Of a DNA stretch of 64,000 bases, positions 48,598 to 57,031 are shown piece after piece. Both the position numbers and the translations under genes were made by a program. A model generated the notes under the pieces. The model worked only from the letters and a program-made list of their open reading frames with translations. It was not told the origin of the DNA and did no database searches. Every line of letters starts with the position of its first letter. The stretch's first letter is position 1. The stretch is from Bosea beijingensis (GTDB lineage Bacteria; Pseudomonadota; Alphaproteobacteria; Rhizobiales; Beijerinckiaceae), in contig NZ_CP132359.1 of assembly GCF_030758975.1 (NCBI RefSeq), forward strand, positions 1,628,811 through 1,692,810, given 5' to 3'.

Positions 48598-49451
48598 CGA
48601 CAGCCTTGGTGCCGGATCTCGGCAAGGCGCTGCAAGGCGCCGTCAATCGGGCCGTCGATGCCCTCGTCACCGGCTATGGCGACAGGCTCGACGGCTTGGG
48701 TGCGGTGCTGACGGCGCCGGTGCGCCTTGTAGAGACGCTGCTTCAGCATGTTCCGGTGTCGGTCTTCGTGCTTGCCGTCGCGGCGGCGGCGTGGCTCGCG
48801 ACGCGGCGGATCGGCTTCACGCTCGCGATGGCGGCCCTGCCGCTGGCTCTGGCGGGCCTCGGAATCTGGAACGAGGCGATGCAATCGCTCGCTCTGGTCG
48901 CTGTTGCCGTGGTGCTCGTCGTGCTGCTGGGCCTGCCGCTCGGCGTTGCCGCAGCGCGCCTGCCGCGGCTGGGGAGGGCGCTCGCGCCGCTCTATGACCT
49001 GATGCAGACAATCCCGAGCTTCGTCTACCTCATCCCGGTCGCGATGCTGCTTGGGCTCGGCCGGGCGCCGGCGCTCGTCGCGACGCTGGTCTATGCGCTG
49101 CCGCCTTTCGCCCGCCTGACCGAACTGGGCCTGCGCGGCGTCGATGCCGGACTGGTCGAGGCGTCGCGGGCTTTGGGCCTGCAGCCGCGCCAGGCCTTCT
49201 GGCTGGTCGAATTGCCGCTCGCCCGGCCGACCATCCTGCAGGGGCTGAACCAGGCGATCATGATGGCGCTGGCCATGGTCGTCGTCGCCTCGATGATCGG
49301 TGCCAAGGGATTGGGCGAAGTCGTCCTGCTCGGCCTGCAACGGGCCGATCCCGGCCTCGGCTTCGTCGGCGGGCTCGGCATCGTCCTGCTCGCGGTGCTG
49401 CTCGACCGGTTGGCGCAGGCGATCCTCGGCGCGCGCCAGCCGCCGCGGTGA
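48594..49451 (+). CDS. ProW-like ABC transporter permease
   Basis: 285 residues from a GTG overlapping the previous stop. About six membrane segments are predicted. The ATPase-contacting loop reads VEASRALGLQPRQAFWLVELPLARPTI, and LPLGVAAARLPRLGRALAPLYDLMQTIPSFVYLI is typical of the ProW/OpuAB family. With the protein encoded before it, it forms the channel of a betaine-type importer. The ATPase (ProV) is not beside them, which is unusual; ssb follows. Confidence 0.87.
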   Translation: MTTALVPDLGKALQGAVNRAVDALVTGYGDRLDGLGAVLTAPVRLVETLLQHVPVSVFVLAVAAAAWLATRRIGFTLAMAALPLALAGLGIWNEAMQSLALVAVAVVLVVLLGLPLGVAAARLPRLGRALAPLYDLMQTIPSFVYLIPVAMLLGLGRAPALVATLVYALPPFARLTELGLRGVDAGLVEASRALGLQPRQAFWLVELPLARPTILQGLNQAIMMALAMVVVASMIGAKGLGEVVLLGLQRADPGLGFVGGLGIVLLAVLLDRLAQAILGARQPPR

Positions 49452-49494
49452 ACAGCAACCGAATCAGCGGGGGAAAACCGGGCTTGAGGCACTT

Positions 49495-49509
49495 GAACAA
49501 AACAGGAAC
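49495..49509 (+). promoter_or_regulatory. LexA (SOS) box upstream of ssb
   Basis: GAAC-N7-GAAC, reading GAACAAAACAGGAAC, is the alphaproteobacterial LexA operator in its reverse-complement form. It lies 88 bases before the ssb start. It implies that ssb is induced by DNA damage. Confidence 0.8.
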
Positions 49510-49597
49510 ATCATTGATAATGCCTCAATCGGCCGATAGGGTTCGGCTCCGGTCAAGAGGCCGGTTTGTGTGAAGTGCGCAGGAAATGGAGCCTGTC

Positions 49598-50161
49598 ATG
49601 GCTGGTAGCGTCAACAAGGTCATTCTGGTCGGCAATCTCGGGCGCGATCCCGAAGTGCGCCGCCTCGGCAGCGGCGAGCCTGTCGTCAATCTGCGTATCG
49701 CCACCTCCGAGACCTGGCGCGACAAGCAGAGCGGCGAGCGCAAGGAGCGCACCGAGTGGCACTCGGTCGTAATCTTCAACGAGAATCTGGCGAAGGTGGC
49801 CGAGCAGTACCTGAAGAAGGGCTCGAAGATCTATATCGAGGGCCAGCTTCAGACCCGGAAGTGGCAGGACCAGTCCGGCGTCGAGAAATACACCACCGAG
49901 ATCGTGCTGCAGCGCTTCCGCGGCGAACTTACCATCCTCGACAGCCGCCAGGGCGGCTCGGACGAGTATGGTGAGGGCGGCGGCAGCAGCGGCGGCTACA
50001 TGGACGACCGCTCGGGCGGCGGCGGTGGCGGCTCCTTCGGCCGTTCCAGCGCGATGGGCAGCGGTGGCGGCGGCGGTTCGCGCCAGCCGGCCATGTCGGG
50101 CGGCGGCGGTGGCGGCGGACGCTCGTCCTCCAGCCATCTCGACGACGACATCCCGTTCTAG
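49598..50161 (+). CDS. ssb: Single-stranded DNA-binding protein
   Basis: 187 residues from the ATG at 49598, with GGAG seven bases upstream. The OB fold begins [20 protein letters not shown] and includes [26 protein letters not shown] glycine-rich low-complexity linker follows from about residue 130, ending in the acidic tip DDDIPF that recruits repair and replication proteins. A LexA box upstream and a hairpin terminator downstream frame it as a single unit. Confidence 0.97.
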   Translation: MAGSVNKVILVGNLGRDPEVRRLGSGEPVVNLRIATSETWRDKQSGERKERTEWHSVVIFNENLAKVAEQYLKKGSKIYIEGQLQTRKWQDQSGVEKYTTEIVLQRFRGELTILDSRQGGSDEYGEGGGSSGGYMDDRSGGGGGGSFGRSSAMGSGGGGGSRQPAMSGGGGGGGRSSSSHLDDDIPF

Positions 50162-50207
50162 GGCTTGAGCCCGGCTTCAGGCCGGAATGGCTATCGATGT
50201 TTTCAGA

Positions 50208-50245
50208 AGGGCCGGTTCTCGCAAGGAGCCGGCCCTGCTGTTTTT
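50208..50245 (+). terminator. Rho-independent terminator after ssb
   Basis: AGGGCCGGTTC pairs with GGAGCCGGCCCT (one or two G-U pairs) around TCGCAA, then GCTG and five T. It lies 46 bases after the ssb stop. Confidence 0.85.
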
Positions 50246-50248
50246 GAC

Positions 50249-51040
50249 TCAGGGCCGCGCGATGACGAGCCTCAACGAGCCGTCGAAGCTTGGCTGCTGG
50301 CGCAGGACGCCGTAGCAGGCGTCCCAGGCTCCGGTTTCCAGGTCCTGTCGCAGCTTCTCGATCGAGGCGGCGTTCTGTTCCGCGCCGACGAAGCTCCAGG
50401 CCGAGCAGGCCGATCGCGCGCCCGGATCGAGGAAGAGTTCCGGCCGGCCGTAATAGGCTTCGTTGAAGCCGTCACGGCAGGAGAGGGGGATCGGCACCGC
50501 GACGATCTCGACCTCGCCGCCGAGCACCGTGCCGATATGGCCGAGCGAGGGATAGCGCCGCGCCTCGGTCGCCAGCACATCCGGCGCGTAATGGTTGAGC
50601 CAGAAGGCCTGCACCAGATCGGGATCGCAGGAGAGGATGGCAACCGGGCCGCGCGTCACACGACGCATTTCGCGCAGGCCCGCATCGAGGTTTGCCCATT
50701 GATGCACGGTGAAGGTCGCCATGCTCGCGTCGAAATATCCGTCCAGAAAGGGCAGGGCCTCCGCCGTCGCATCGATCGCCGCGACGATATCGGCCGGGCG
50801 CTGCGCCCGCATCGAGGCGGATGGCTCGACCGCTGTCATGTCGCGGCCGCGCGGCTCGTAGGAGCCGGCACCGGCACCGACATTGAGGATGCGCCGGGCC
50901 GGACCGAGCGCCGTCTCGATCAGCGCGGCGATCGCGGGCTCGGGCTGGCGATAGGAGGCATAGCCCTGTCCGATCCGGCCGTAATCGGCATCGCCGGCGC
51001 TGCCATCGGCGCGGCGCGGGCTCGAAGTCAGGTCGTTCAT
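50249..51040 (-). CDS. Class I SAM-dependent methyltransferase
   Basis: 263 residues. RRILNVGAGAGSYEPRGRDM is motif I (SAM-binding), AVEPSASM is the acidic ribose loop, and AEALPFLDGYFDASM is motif III/IV of the UbiE/Methyltransf_11 type. The C-terminal half lacks features that name a substrate. It is convergent with ssb across the terminator and divergent from the reductase gene. Confidence 0.85.
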   Translation of the reverse strand: MNDLTSSPRRADGSAGDADYGRIGQGYASYRQPEPAIAALIETALGPARRILNVGAGAGSYEPRGRDMTAVEPSASMRAQRPADIVAAIDATAEALPFLDGYFDASMATFTVHQWANLDAGLREMRRVTRGPVAILSCDPDLVQAFWLNHYAPDVLATEARRYPSLGHIGTVLGGEVEIVAVPIPLSCRDGFNEAYYGRPELFLDPGARSACSAWSFVGAEQNAASIEKLRQDLETGAWDACYGVLRQQPSFDGSLRLVIARP

Positions 51041-51239
51041 CGGGATGTCTCCGTCAGCTTGGATTCGCCGGATACCTCGCTCAAGATCGATTCCCTACCC
51101 AAATCCAATGAGGCGTACGCGACGTTTGGCACGATCCGCAGGGGACGGGGAAGGGGCCACTTCGATGGCGCGGCCCGGAGGATGGTGGTAGGAAGCGGCG
51201 CTGGATTTCGAGAGCGAACGCAAGCGAGGCGTCAGGATC

Positions 51240-51758
51240 ATGTTCGAGGCACGCAGCATCGCCGCCGGCAACAAGCCGGAGTTCTATCGCGAGCTCGCCG
51301 GGCAGCTCGAGGCCCTGCTCGCGGGCGAAAGCGATCCCATCGCCAACGCCGCCAACACCTCCGCCCTGCTGTTCCAGATGATGCCGGATCTGAACTGGGC
51401 CGGCTTCTACATCATGCGGTCAGGCGAGCTGGTGCTCGGCCCGTTCCAGGGCAAGCCGGCCTGTGTCCGCATTCCCGTCGGCAAGGGCGTCTGCGGCGCG
51501 GCGGTCGCCCAGCAAAAAACGATGCTGGTGGAAGACGTCCATGCCTTCCCCGGCCATATCGCCTGCGATGCGGCTTCGCGCTCCGAATTGGTGGTGCCGC
51601 TGCATGGTCGCGACGGCGTCATCGGCGTGATCGATCTCGACAGCCCGTCGCCGGCGCGATTCGACGCCGATGATCAGGCTGGCATCGAGCGCATCGCGAC
51701 GATCTGGCTCGCCGCCTGCGGCGAAGGCGCGCAGGCGGCCCTCGCCAAAGCCTCCTGA
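51240..51758 (+). CDS. msrC: Free methionine-(R)-sulfoxide reductase (GAF type)
   Basis: 172 residues, a single GAF domain. The three redox cysteines, Cys75, Cys85 and Cys109, keep exactly the spacing (10 and 24) of E. coli fRMsr Cys84, Cys94 and Cys118. NWAGFYIM, GPFQGKPACVRIPVGKGVCG and HIACDAASRSE are diagnostic. It repairs oxidised free methionine using thioredoxin. The ModE-like gene follows 7 bases later, in the same direction. Confidence 0.93.
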   Translation: MFEARSIAAGNKPEFYRELAGQLEALLAGESDPIANAANTSALLFQMMPDLNWAGFYIMRSGELVLGPFQGKPACVRIPVGKGVCGAAVAQQKTMLVEDVHAFPGHIACDAASRSELVVPLHGRDGVIGVIDLDSPSPARFDADDQAGIERIATIWLAACGEGAQAALAKAS

Positions 51759-51765
51759 GGCGGCG

Positions 51766-52116
51766 GTGCCCTCGCTGAATCTCAAGATCCAGCTCGACCC
51801 CGAGGGCCGGATCGGCCCCGGCAAGATCGCGCTGCTCGAGAACATCGCGAGGCATGGCTCGATCTCGGCCGCCGGCCGGGCGATGGAGATGTCATACCGG
51901 CGCGCCTGGGAGCTGGTCGAGGAGATGAACGTGCTCTTCGGCAAGCCCGTGGTCGAGCGCCAGGTCGGCGGGCGCAATGGCGGCGGCGCGCAACTGACCG
52001 CACTGGGCGAAGCTTTGATCCTGCGCTTCCGGGCGGTCGAGCAGGTCGCTGCCGAAGCCGCTGCCGACCATCTGGCCGCCTTGCAAGCCGAGATCGACCG
52101 GCCCGAGCGCGGCTGA
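51766..52116 (+). CDS. ModE N-terminal-like winged-helix regulator
   Basis: 116 residues from a GTG at 51766, which has GAGG just upstream; no nearby ATG is in frame. LNLKIQLDPEGRIGPGKIAL opens the LysR-type/ModE DNA-binding domain, and HGSISAAGRAMEMSYRRAWE is its helix-turn-helix. There is no molybdate-binding (TOBE) domain, as in short ModE-like proteins. It may regulate molybdenum-related or other genes; no mod operon lies beside it. It is likely co-transcribed with the preceding reductase gene. Confidence 0.85.
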   Translation: MPSLNLKIQLDPEGRIGPGKIALLENIARHGSISAAGRAMEMSYRRAWELVEEMNVLFGKPVVERQVGGRNGGGAQLTALGEALILRFRAVEQVAAEAAADHLAALQAEIDRPERG

Positions 52117-52427
52117 CGAGTCGTCAGGCGCGTCGCAACGACGGCGCCTTGCATTCATCGAATAGCGGATATGTGACGACCGTCCAGGAGCGCGGTCAGG
52201 CCTGATTTCGCGTGGCTAGGGCTCGGTCGGGGCCATGGCGGGCGAGCCGCTTTTCCTTGACATGCCGGCCCGATTCGAACAGGCGTATCGCATATGCAGC
52301 ATCGGCGCTGCAAGTCTTTTTTTGTAATGATTCCAATGAGGAAGCTGCCGACCCCAGGGGCGCGGCGGCAAGGCTGCGAAGCCGGCAAAGGCCGGAGCAG
52401 CGCTCCTCCAGAGAAGGCTGATTTGTG
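52117..52427 (+). other. Intergenic region upstream of exbB
   Basis: 311 bases. An AT-rich tract at about 52310-52345 (GTCTTTTTTTGTAATGATTC) stands out and probably holds the promoter of exbB-exbD-tonB. Iron control is expected from the pathway, but I could not match a Fur, Irr or RirA site by eye. No missed gene seen. Confidence 0.45.
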
Positions 52428-53528
<1,101 letters not shown>

Positions 53529-53531
53529 ACC

Positions 53532-53981
53532 ATGGGCGTCTCCCTCAAGGACCCGCAGGACGGCGACCTCGGCGAGGTCAGCGACATCAACGTGACGCCG
53601 TTCATCGACGTCATTCTCGTCCTGCTGATCATCTTCATGGTCGCGGCGCCGCTCTCGACCGTCGATGTCGCCGTCGACCTGCCGGTTTCGAACGCGCAGC
53701 CGCAGCCGCGGCCGGACACGCCGATGTTCCTGACCGTGAAGGGCGATCTCTCGCTCGCGCTCGGCAATGATCCCGTGCCGCGCGAGGCCCTGCAGACGGC
53801 GCTCGACCAGAAGACGAATCGCGACCGCGAGCAGCGGGTCTTCCTGCGCGCCGATGGCAGCGTCGCCTATAGCGAGCTGATGAACGTCATGAACCTGCTG
53901 CGCAATGCCGGCTACCTCAAGATCGCGCTGGTCGGTCTGGAGGATACCGGGCAGGGCGCGCCTGCGGGGCCGAAGCCATGA
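53532..53981 (+). CDS. exbD: TonB-system transport protein ExbD
   Basis: 149 residues. NVTPFIDVILVLLIIFMVAA is the single membrane span carrying the essential aspartate. The periplasmic domain has FLRADGSVAYSELMNVMNLL. It starts three bases after exbB and overlaps tonB by four bases (ATGA), so the three are translated in sequence. Confidence 0.96.
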   Translation: MGVSLKDPQDGDLGEVSDINVTPFIDVILVLLIIFMVAAPLSTVDVAVDLPVSNAQPQPRPDTPMFLTVKGDLSLALGNDPVPREALQTALDQKTNRDREQRVFLRADGSVAYSELMNVMNLLRNAGYLKIALVGLEDTGQGAPAGPKP

Positions 53982-54841
53982 GCATGGAGCGCCCGTCTCT
54001 CTCCCGCTTCGCCCCGGCCGCCCTGCGCTGGAGCCTGGCGGCGTTCGTCATTGCGAGTGCCCACGGCACGGCCGGCTGGGTCATCGCCAACTGGCAGCGC
54101 GCCGAGGCGGCGATGGGCGCGCCGCCCGCAGCCGTGATGATCGAGCTCGCGCCGCTGGCCGTCGCGCCCGAGGCGCCGCCGCAGGAGGTCGCGCCTGGCC
54201 CCGAGATGGCCGAGGCGCAGCCCGAGCCCGAACCGCCGCCGCCCGAGCCGGTCGAGCAGCCCAAGGAGATCGAGCCGCCGCCTCCGGAGCCGGAGCCCGT
54301 TGCGATTCCCGAACCCGAGATCAGGATTCCCGAACTGCCGCCCTTGCCGGATGCAGCAGCGATCCTGACGCCGCCGCCGAAGGAGCAGCCGAAGCCGCCT
54401 CCGCCGGAGAAGCCCAAGCCGAAGCCGAAACCCAAGATCGTCGAGAAGAAGAAGCCGATCCGGCCGGACAAGCCCAAGGCCGAGCAGACCTCGGCGCCGG
54501 TGGCGCAGGATCAGGTTGCGCCCCGCGCCGCCGCTCCCAATTCGGGAGCGTCCTCGCCGTCTCCCGCGGCAACGGCGAGCTGGCGCGGCTCGCTGATGGC
54601 GCATCTCAACCGCTACAAGCGCTTCCCCGGTGGAGCCAGCCCCGGCACGGTCCAGGTCGCCTTCAGCATCGATCGCGGCGGCCGCGTGCTCTCGGCCCGG
54701 CTGGTCCGCGGCTCGGGCGATGCGTCGCTGGACGAGGAGGCGGTCGCGATGATCCGTCGTGCCAATCCGGTTCCGGCCCCGCCGGAGGGTCTGGGCGGCG
54801 GCGCGATATCGCTGACTGTGCCGATCAAGTTCTCGCGGTAG
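53978..54841 (+). CDS. tonB: Energy transducer TonB
   Basis: 287 residues. An N-terminal membrane anchor (about residues 12-32) is followed by a proline/glutamate-rich and then proline/lysine-rich linker (PKPKPKPKIVEKKKPIRPD) that spans the periplasm. The C-terminal domain (about residues 200-287) has SWRGSLMAHLNRYKRFPGGA and VQVAFSIDRGGRVLSARLVR. It passes energy to outer-membrane receptors, usually for iron chelates. No receptor gene lies beside it. Confidence 0.95.
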   Translation: MSMERPSLSRFAPAALRWSLAAFVIASAHGTAGWVIANWQRAEAAMGAPPAAVMIELAPLAVAPEAPPQEVAPGPEMAEAQPEPEPPPPEPVEQPKEIEPPPPEPEPVAIPEPEIRIPELPPLPDAAAILTPPPKEQPKPPPPEKPKPKPKPKIVEKKKPIRPDKPKAEQTSAPVAQDQVAPRAAAPNSGASSPSPAATASWRGSLMAHLNRYKRFPGGASPGTVQVAFSIDRGGRVLSARLVRGSGDASLDEEAVAMIRRANPVPAPPEGLGGGAISLTVPIKFSR

Positions 54842-54878
54842 CTGAGGACACTCGGCCATGGCGGCGTCGCGCCACCTT

Positions 54879-55010
54879 TGTCATTCCGGGGCGCGCCGAA
54901 GGCGTGAACCCGGAACCCACGACTGGGTGGAGCATTCTGTGCCGCGCTGTAAGCCGCTCACCCAGTCGTGGGTTCCGGGTTCTTCGCTGCGCGAAGCCCC
55001 GGAATGACAA
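54879..55010. repeat. Palindromic intergenic repeat (132 bp)
   Basis: Outer arms TTGTCATTCCGGGG and CCCCGGAATGACAA are exact complements. Inside, 54906-54929 and 54959-54982 form a 24-bp perfect inverted repeat. It lies 37 bases after the tonB stop and may end its transcript. It differs from the other palindromic families of the window in sequence but not in layout. Confidence 0.88.
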
Positions 55011-55119
55011 TCAGGTCGTTCTGTCCCACGATGGTCAAGTGTCCGTTCCCTTCGGCGGAATGCGGAACCGCAGAGCCGTCCGCGCGTAGGACGGAGAGGA
55101 TTGCGAGAGGAGAAGCGCG

Positions 55120-55368
55120 ATGACGATCGTCAAGCTTGCAGCCGGCGCGATGCTGGCCCTCGCATTGGGCGGCTGCGTCACCACAGAAGCCGAATACCGG
55201 GCCATGGACGAGCAGCGCTGCCGCTCCTTCGGGTTCCGCGCGCCGGGGGAGGCCTTCTCGAACTGCCTGCTGCAGCTCGATCTCGATCGGGCGGCCGAGC
55301 GGCGCTATCGCTTCGACCGCTTCGATGCCTCCTTTGGCGGGCCATGGGGCTATGGCCGGCGCTGGTGA
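55120..55368 (+). CDS. Small lipoprotein, unknown function
   Basis: 82 residues; GAGGAG precedes the ATG. The lipobox is LALGGC with the modified cysteine at residue 19. The mature part is charged and has two cysteines (QRCRSF and SNCLL). I have seen similar short lipoproteins in Hyphomicrobiales but know no function. The gene stands alone. Confidence 0.65.
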   Translation: MTIVKLAAGAMLALALGGCVTTEAEYRAMDEQRCRSFGFRAPGEAFSNCLLQLDLDRAAERRYRFDRFDASFGGPWGYGRRW

Positions 55369-55387
55369 GCGCCGAACTCCCGACAAG

Positions 55388-55416
55388 AAAAAAGGGCCAC
55401 GCCGGAAGCGCAGCCC
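55388..55416 (-). terminator. Terminator of the candidate small RNA
   Basis: On the minus strand GGGCTGCGC pairs with GCGTGGCCC (two G-U pairs) around a TTCCG loop, followed by six T (55388-55393). On the plus strand there is no T-run, so it does not serve the lipoprotein gene. Confidence 0.85.
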
Positions 55417-55467
55417 AAGTCTAGGGAGGAAACGCCCAAGGAGGGCGGCGCAACATCTCTGCTGCGC
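55388..55467 (-). ncRNA. Candidate small RNA with own promoter and terminator
   Basis: On the minus strand a -35 TTGCAG and -10 TATCTA stand 17 bases apart, and about 80 bases later a strong terminator occurs. No open frame of note lies between. The body holds two C-rich stretches, CGCCCTCCTTGGGC and TTTCCTCCC, complementary to ribosome-binding sites, with short hairpins. The layout resembles trans-acting riboregulators of Alphaproteobacteria. The 5' end (about 55467) is estimated from the promoter. I cannot name an Rfam family. Confidence 0.65.
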
Positions 55468-55474
55468 TGCACTC

Positions 55475-55503
55475 TAGATAGGGAGCCCGAGCCGCGCCTG
55501 CAA
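55475..55503 (-). promoter_or_regulatory. Promoter of the candidate small RNA
   Basis: TTGCAG at 55498-55503 and TATCTA at 55475-55480 (minus strand), separated by 17 bases. This is a good sigma-70 match for a GC-rich alphaproteobacterium. Confidence 0.6.
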
Positions 55504-55643
55504 GGCCAAAAGGGCAGCGTCGCTGACTTATTTTTGGGCGACTTGTTTTTTGAATGAAATCAGAGGCTTTACGGTGCTTTTCGTAAAACCGCGCTAGCTG
55601 CCGTCAATCCCGCGCGCATCTGCTGCATTGCAAGAATCGCAGA

Positions 55644-55689
55644 TTGACAAGCGTCCGGATTTGCTAATTCATATGCATGCAAATGAATT
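55644..55689 (+). promoter_or_regulatory. liv promoter with 24-bp palindromic operator
   Basis: TTGACA at 55644-55649 is a consensus -35 element. Beginning 16 bases later, 55666-55689 is a 24-bp palindrome with a single mismatched pair; its halves are AATTCATATGC and GCAAATGAATT. It covers the expected -10 position. It lies 75 bases before the binding-protein ATG. Its half-site TCATATG recurs before marR. A MarR-type repressor site is the natural reading. Confidence 0.65.
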
Positions 55690-55763
55690 CCGCGTCGCCC
55701 GATCCGGTGCGAGCGGTATCGGCGCGGATTGCAGCCGCAGCGAGGCGAAGGACTTAAACCCTC

Positions 55764-56969
55764 ATGCAGATCGATCGTCGCAGCTTCGTCGCGGGCACGC
55801 TTGCCCTCGGCGTTCCCACGTTGGCGCGCGCCCAGGGCGCGGGGCCGATCCGCATCGGTGAGATCAACTCCTATACCGCCCAGCCGGCCTTCCTGAAACC
55901 CTATCGGCAGGCCTGGGAGCTGGCGCAGGAGCAGATCAACGCGGCCGGCGGCGTGCTCGGCCGCAAGCTCGAGACCGTCTTCCGCGACGATGCCGGCAAG
56001 CCGGAAGACGCGGTGCGTCACGCTGCTGATCTCGCCACGGCCGAGAAGGTCGACATCATCGCCGGCGGTTTCCTCTCCAATGTCGGGCTGGCGCTCGCCG
56101 ACTACGCCAACCAGAACAAGCGGCTCTATGTCGCCTCCGAGCCGCTGGCCGATGCGCTCGTCTGGTCGAAGGGCAATCGCTACACCTTCCGCCTGCGGCC
56201 CTCGACCTACATGCAGGCCGCGATGCTGGTCGAGGAAGCCGCGAAGCTCCCGGCCAAGAAATGGGCGATCGTCGCGCCGAACTACGAATACGGGCAGTCG
56301 GCGGTGAAATGGTTCAAGGAGCTGCTGGTCAAGGCGCGCCCCGACGTGACCTTCGTCGCCGAGCAGTTTCCGGCGCTCGGCCGCATCGATGCCGGCGCCA
56401 CCGTCCAGGCGCTGGAGACGGCCAAGCCCGAGGCGATCTTCAACGTCACCTTCGCGGTCGACCTCGCCAATTTCGTCCGCGCCGGCAACACACGCGGCCT
56501 GTTCGAGGGGCGCCAGGTCGTCTCGATGTTGACGGGCGAGCCGGAATATCTCGACACGCTCGGCGCCGAGACGCCGGAAGGCTGGATCATCACCGGCTAT
56601 CCGCACGCCGACCTGCAGACGCCGGAGCACGTCAAGTTCCGCGACGCCTACAAGGCGAAATACAACGACTATCCCCGGCTGGGTTCGGTCGTCGGCTACG
56701 AGACGGTGCAGGCCATCGCGGCAGCGCTGGCCAAGGCCGGCTCCCCCGACAACGAGAAGCTCGTCGATGCCTTCGAGGGGCTGAAATTCGGCTCGGCCTT
56801 CGGCCCCATCGAGTTCCGCAAGATCGATCACCAGTCGACGCTCGGCGCCTATGTCGGCAGGAGCGCGCTGAAGAACGGCAAGGGCGTGATGGTCGACTGG
56901 AGCTATCGGGATGGTGCGAAGTACCTTCCCAGCGACGACGAGGTCCGCAAGCTGCGCCCGGCCGTCTGA
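55764..56969 (+). CDS. Branched-chain-amino-acid-type ABC substrate-binding protein
   Basis: 401 residues. MQIDRRSFVAGTLALGVPTLARAQ has a twin-arginine signal (DRRSFVAG). The mature protein is a Peripla_BP_6/LivK type: IRIGEINSYTAQPAFLKPYR, AGGVLGRKLETVFRDDAGKP, and AAKLPAKKWAIVAPNYEYGQ. Many members bind compounds other than amino acids. With the downstream amidohydrolase, an amide or aromatic compound is possible. It leads the liv operon and has a palindrome over its promoter. Confidence 0.9.
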   Translation: MQIDRRSFVAGTLALGVPTLARAQGAGPIRIGEINSYTAQPAFLKPYRQAWELAQEQINAAGGVLGRKLETVFRDDAGKPEDAVRHAADLATAEKVDIIAGGFLSNVGLALADYANQNKRLYVASEPLADALVWSKGNRYTFRLRPSTYMQAAMLVEEAAKLPAKKWAIVAPNYEYGQSAVKWFKELLVKARPDVTFVAEQFPALGRIDAGATVQALETAKPEAIFNVTFAVDLANFVRAGNTRGLFEGRQVVSMLTGEPEYLDTLGAETPEGWIITGYPHADLQTPEHVKFRDAYKAKYNDYPRLGSVVGYETVQAIAAALAKAGSPDNEKLVDAFEGLKFGSAFGPIEFRKIDHQSTLGAYVGRSALKNGKGVMVDWSYRDGAKYLPSDDEVRKLRPAV

Positions 56970-57031
56970 ACTTGCCTGACATGGAGCGCGGCGCTACCGC
57001 CTGAGGGCTGTAGCGTTGCGGCCGAGACGAC

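Noticed and set aside
52310..52345. Possible iron-regulator (Fur/Irr/RirA) site before exbB
   Set aside because: GTAATGATTCCAATG looks suggestive, but it is not a convincing palindrome and does not match a consensus I know; only an AT-rich promoter region can be claimed.
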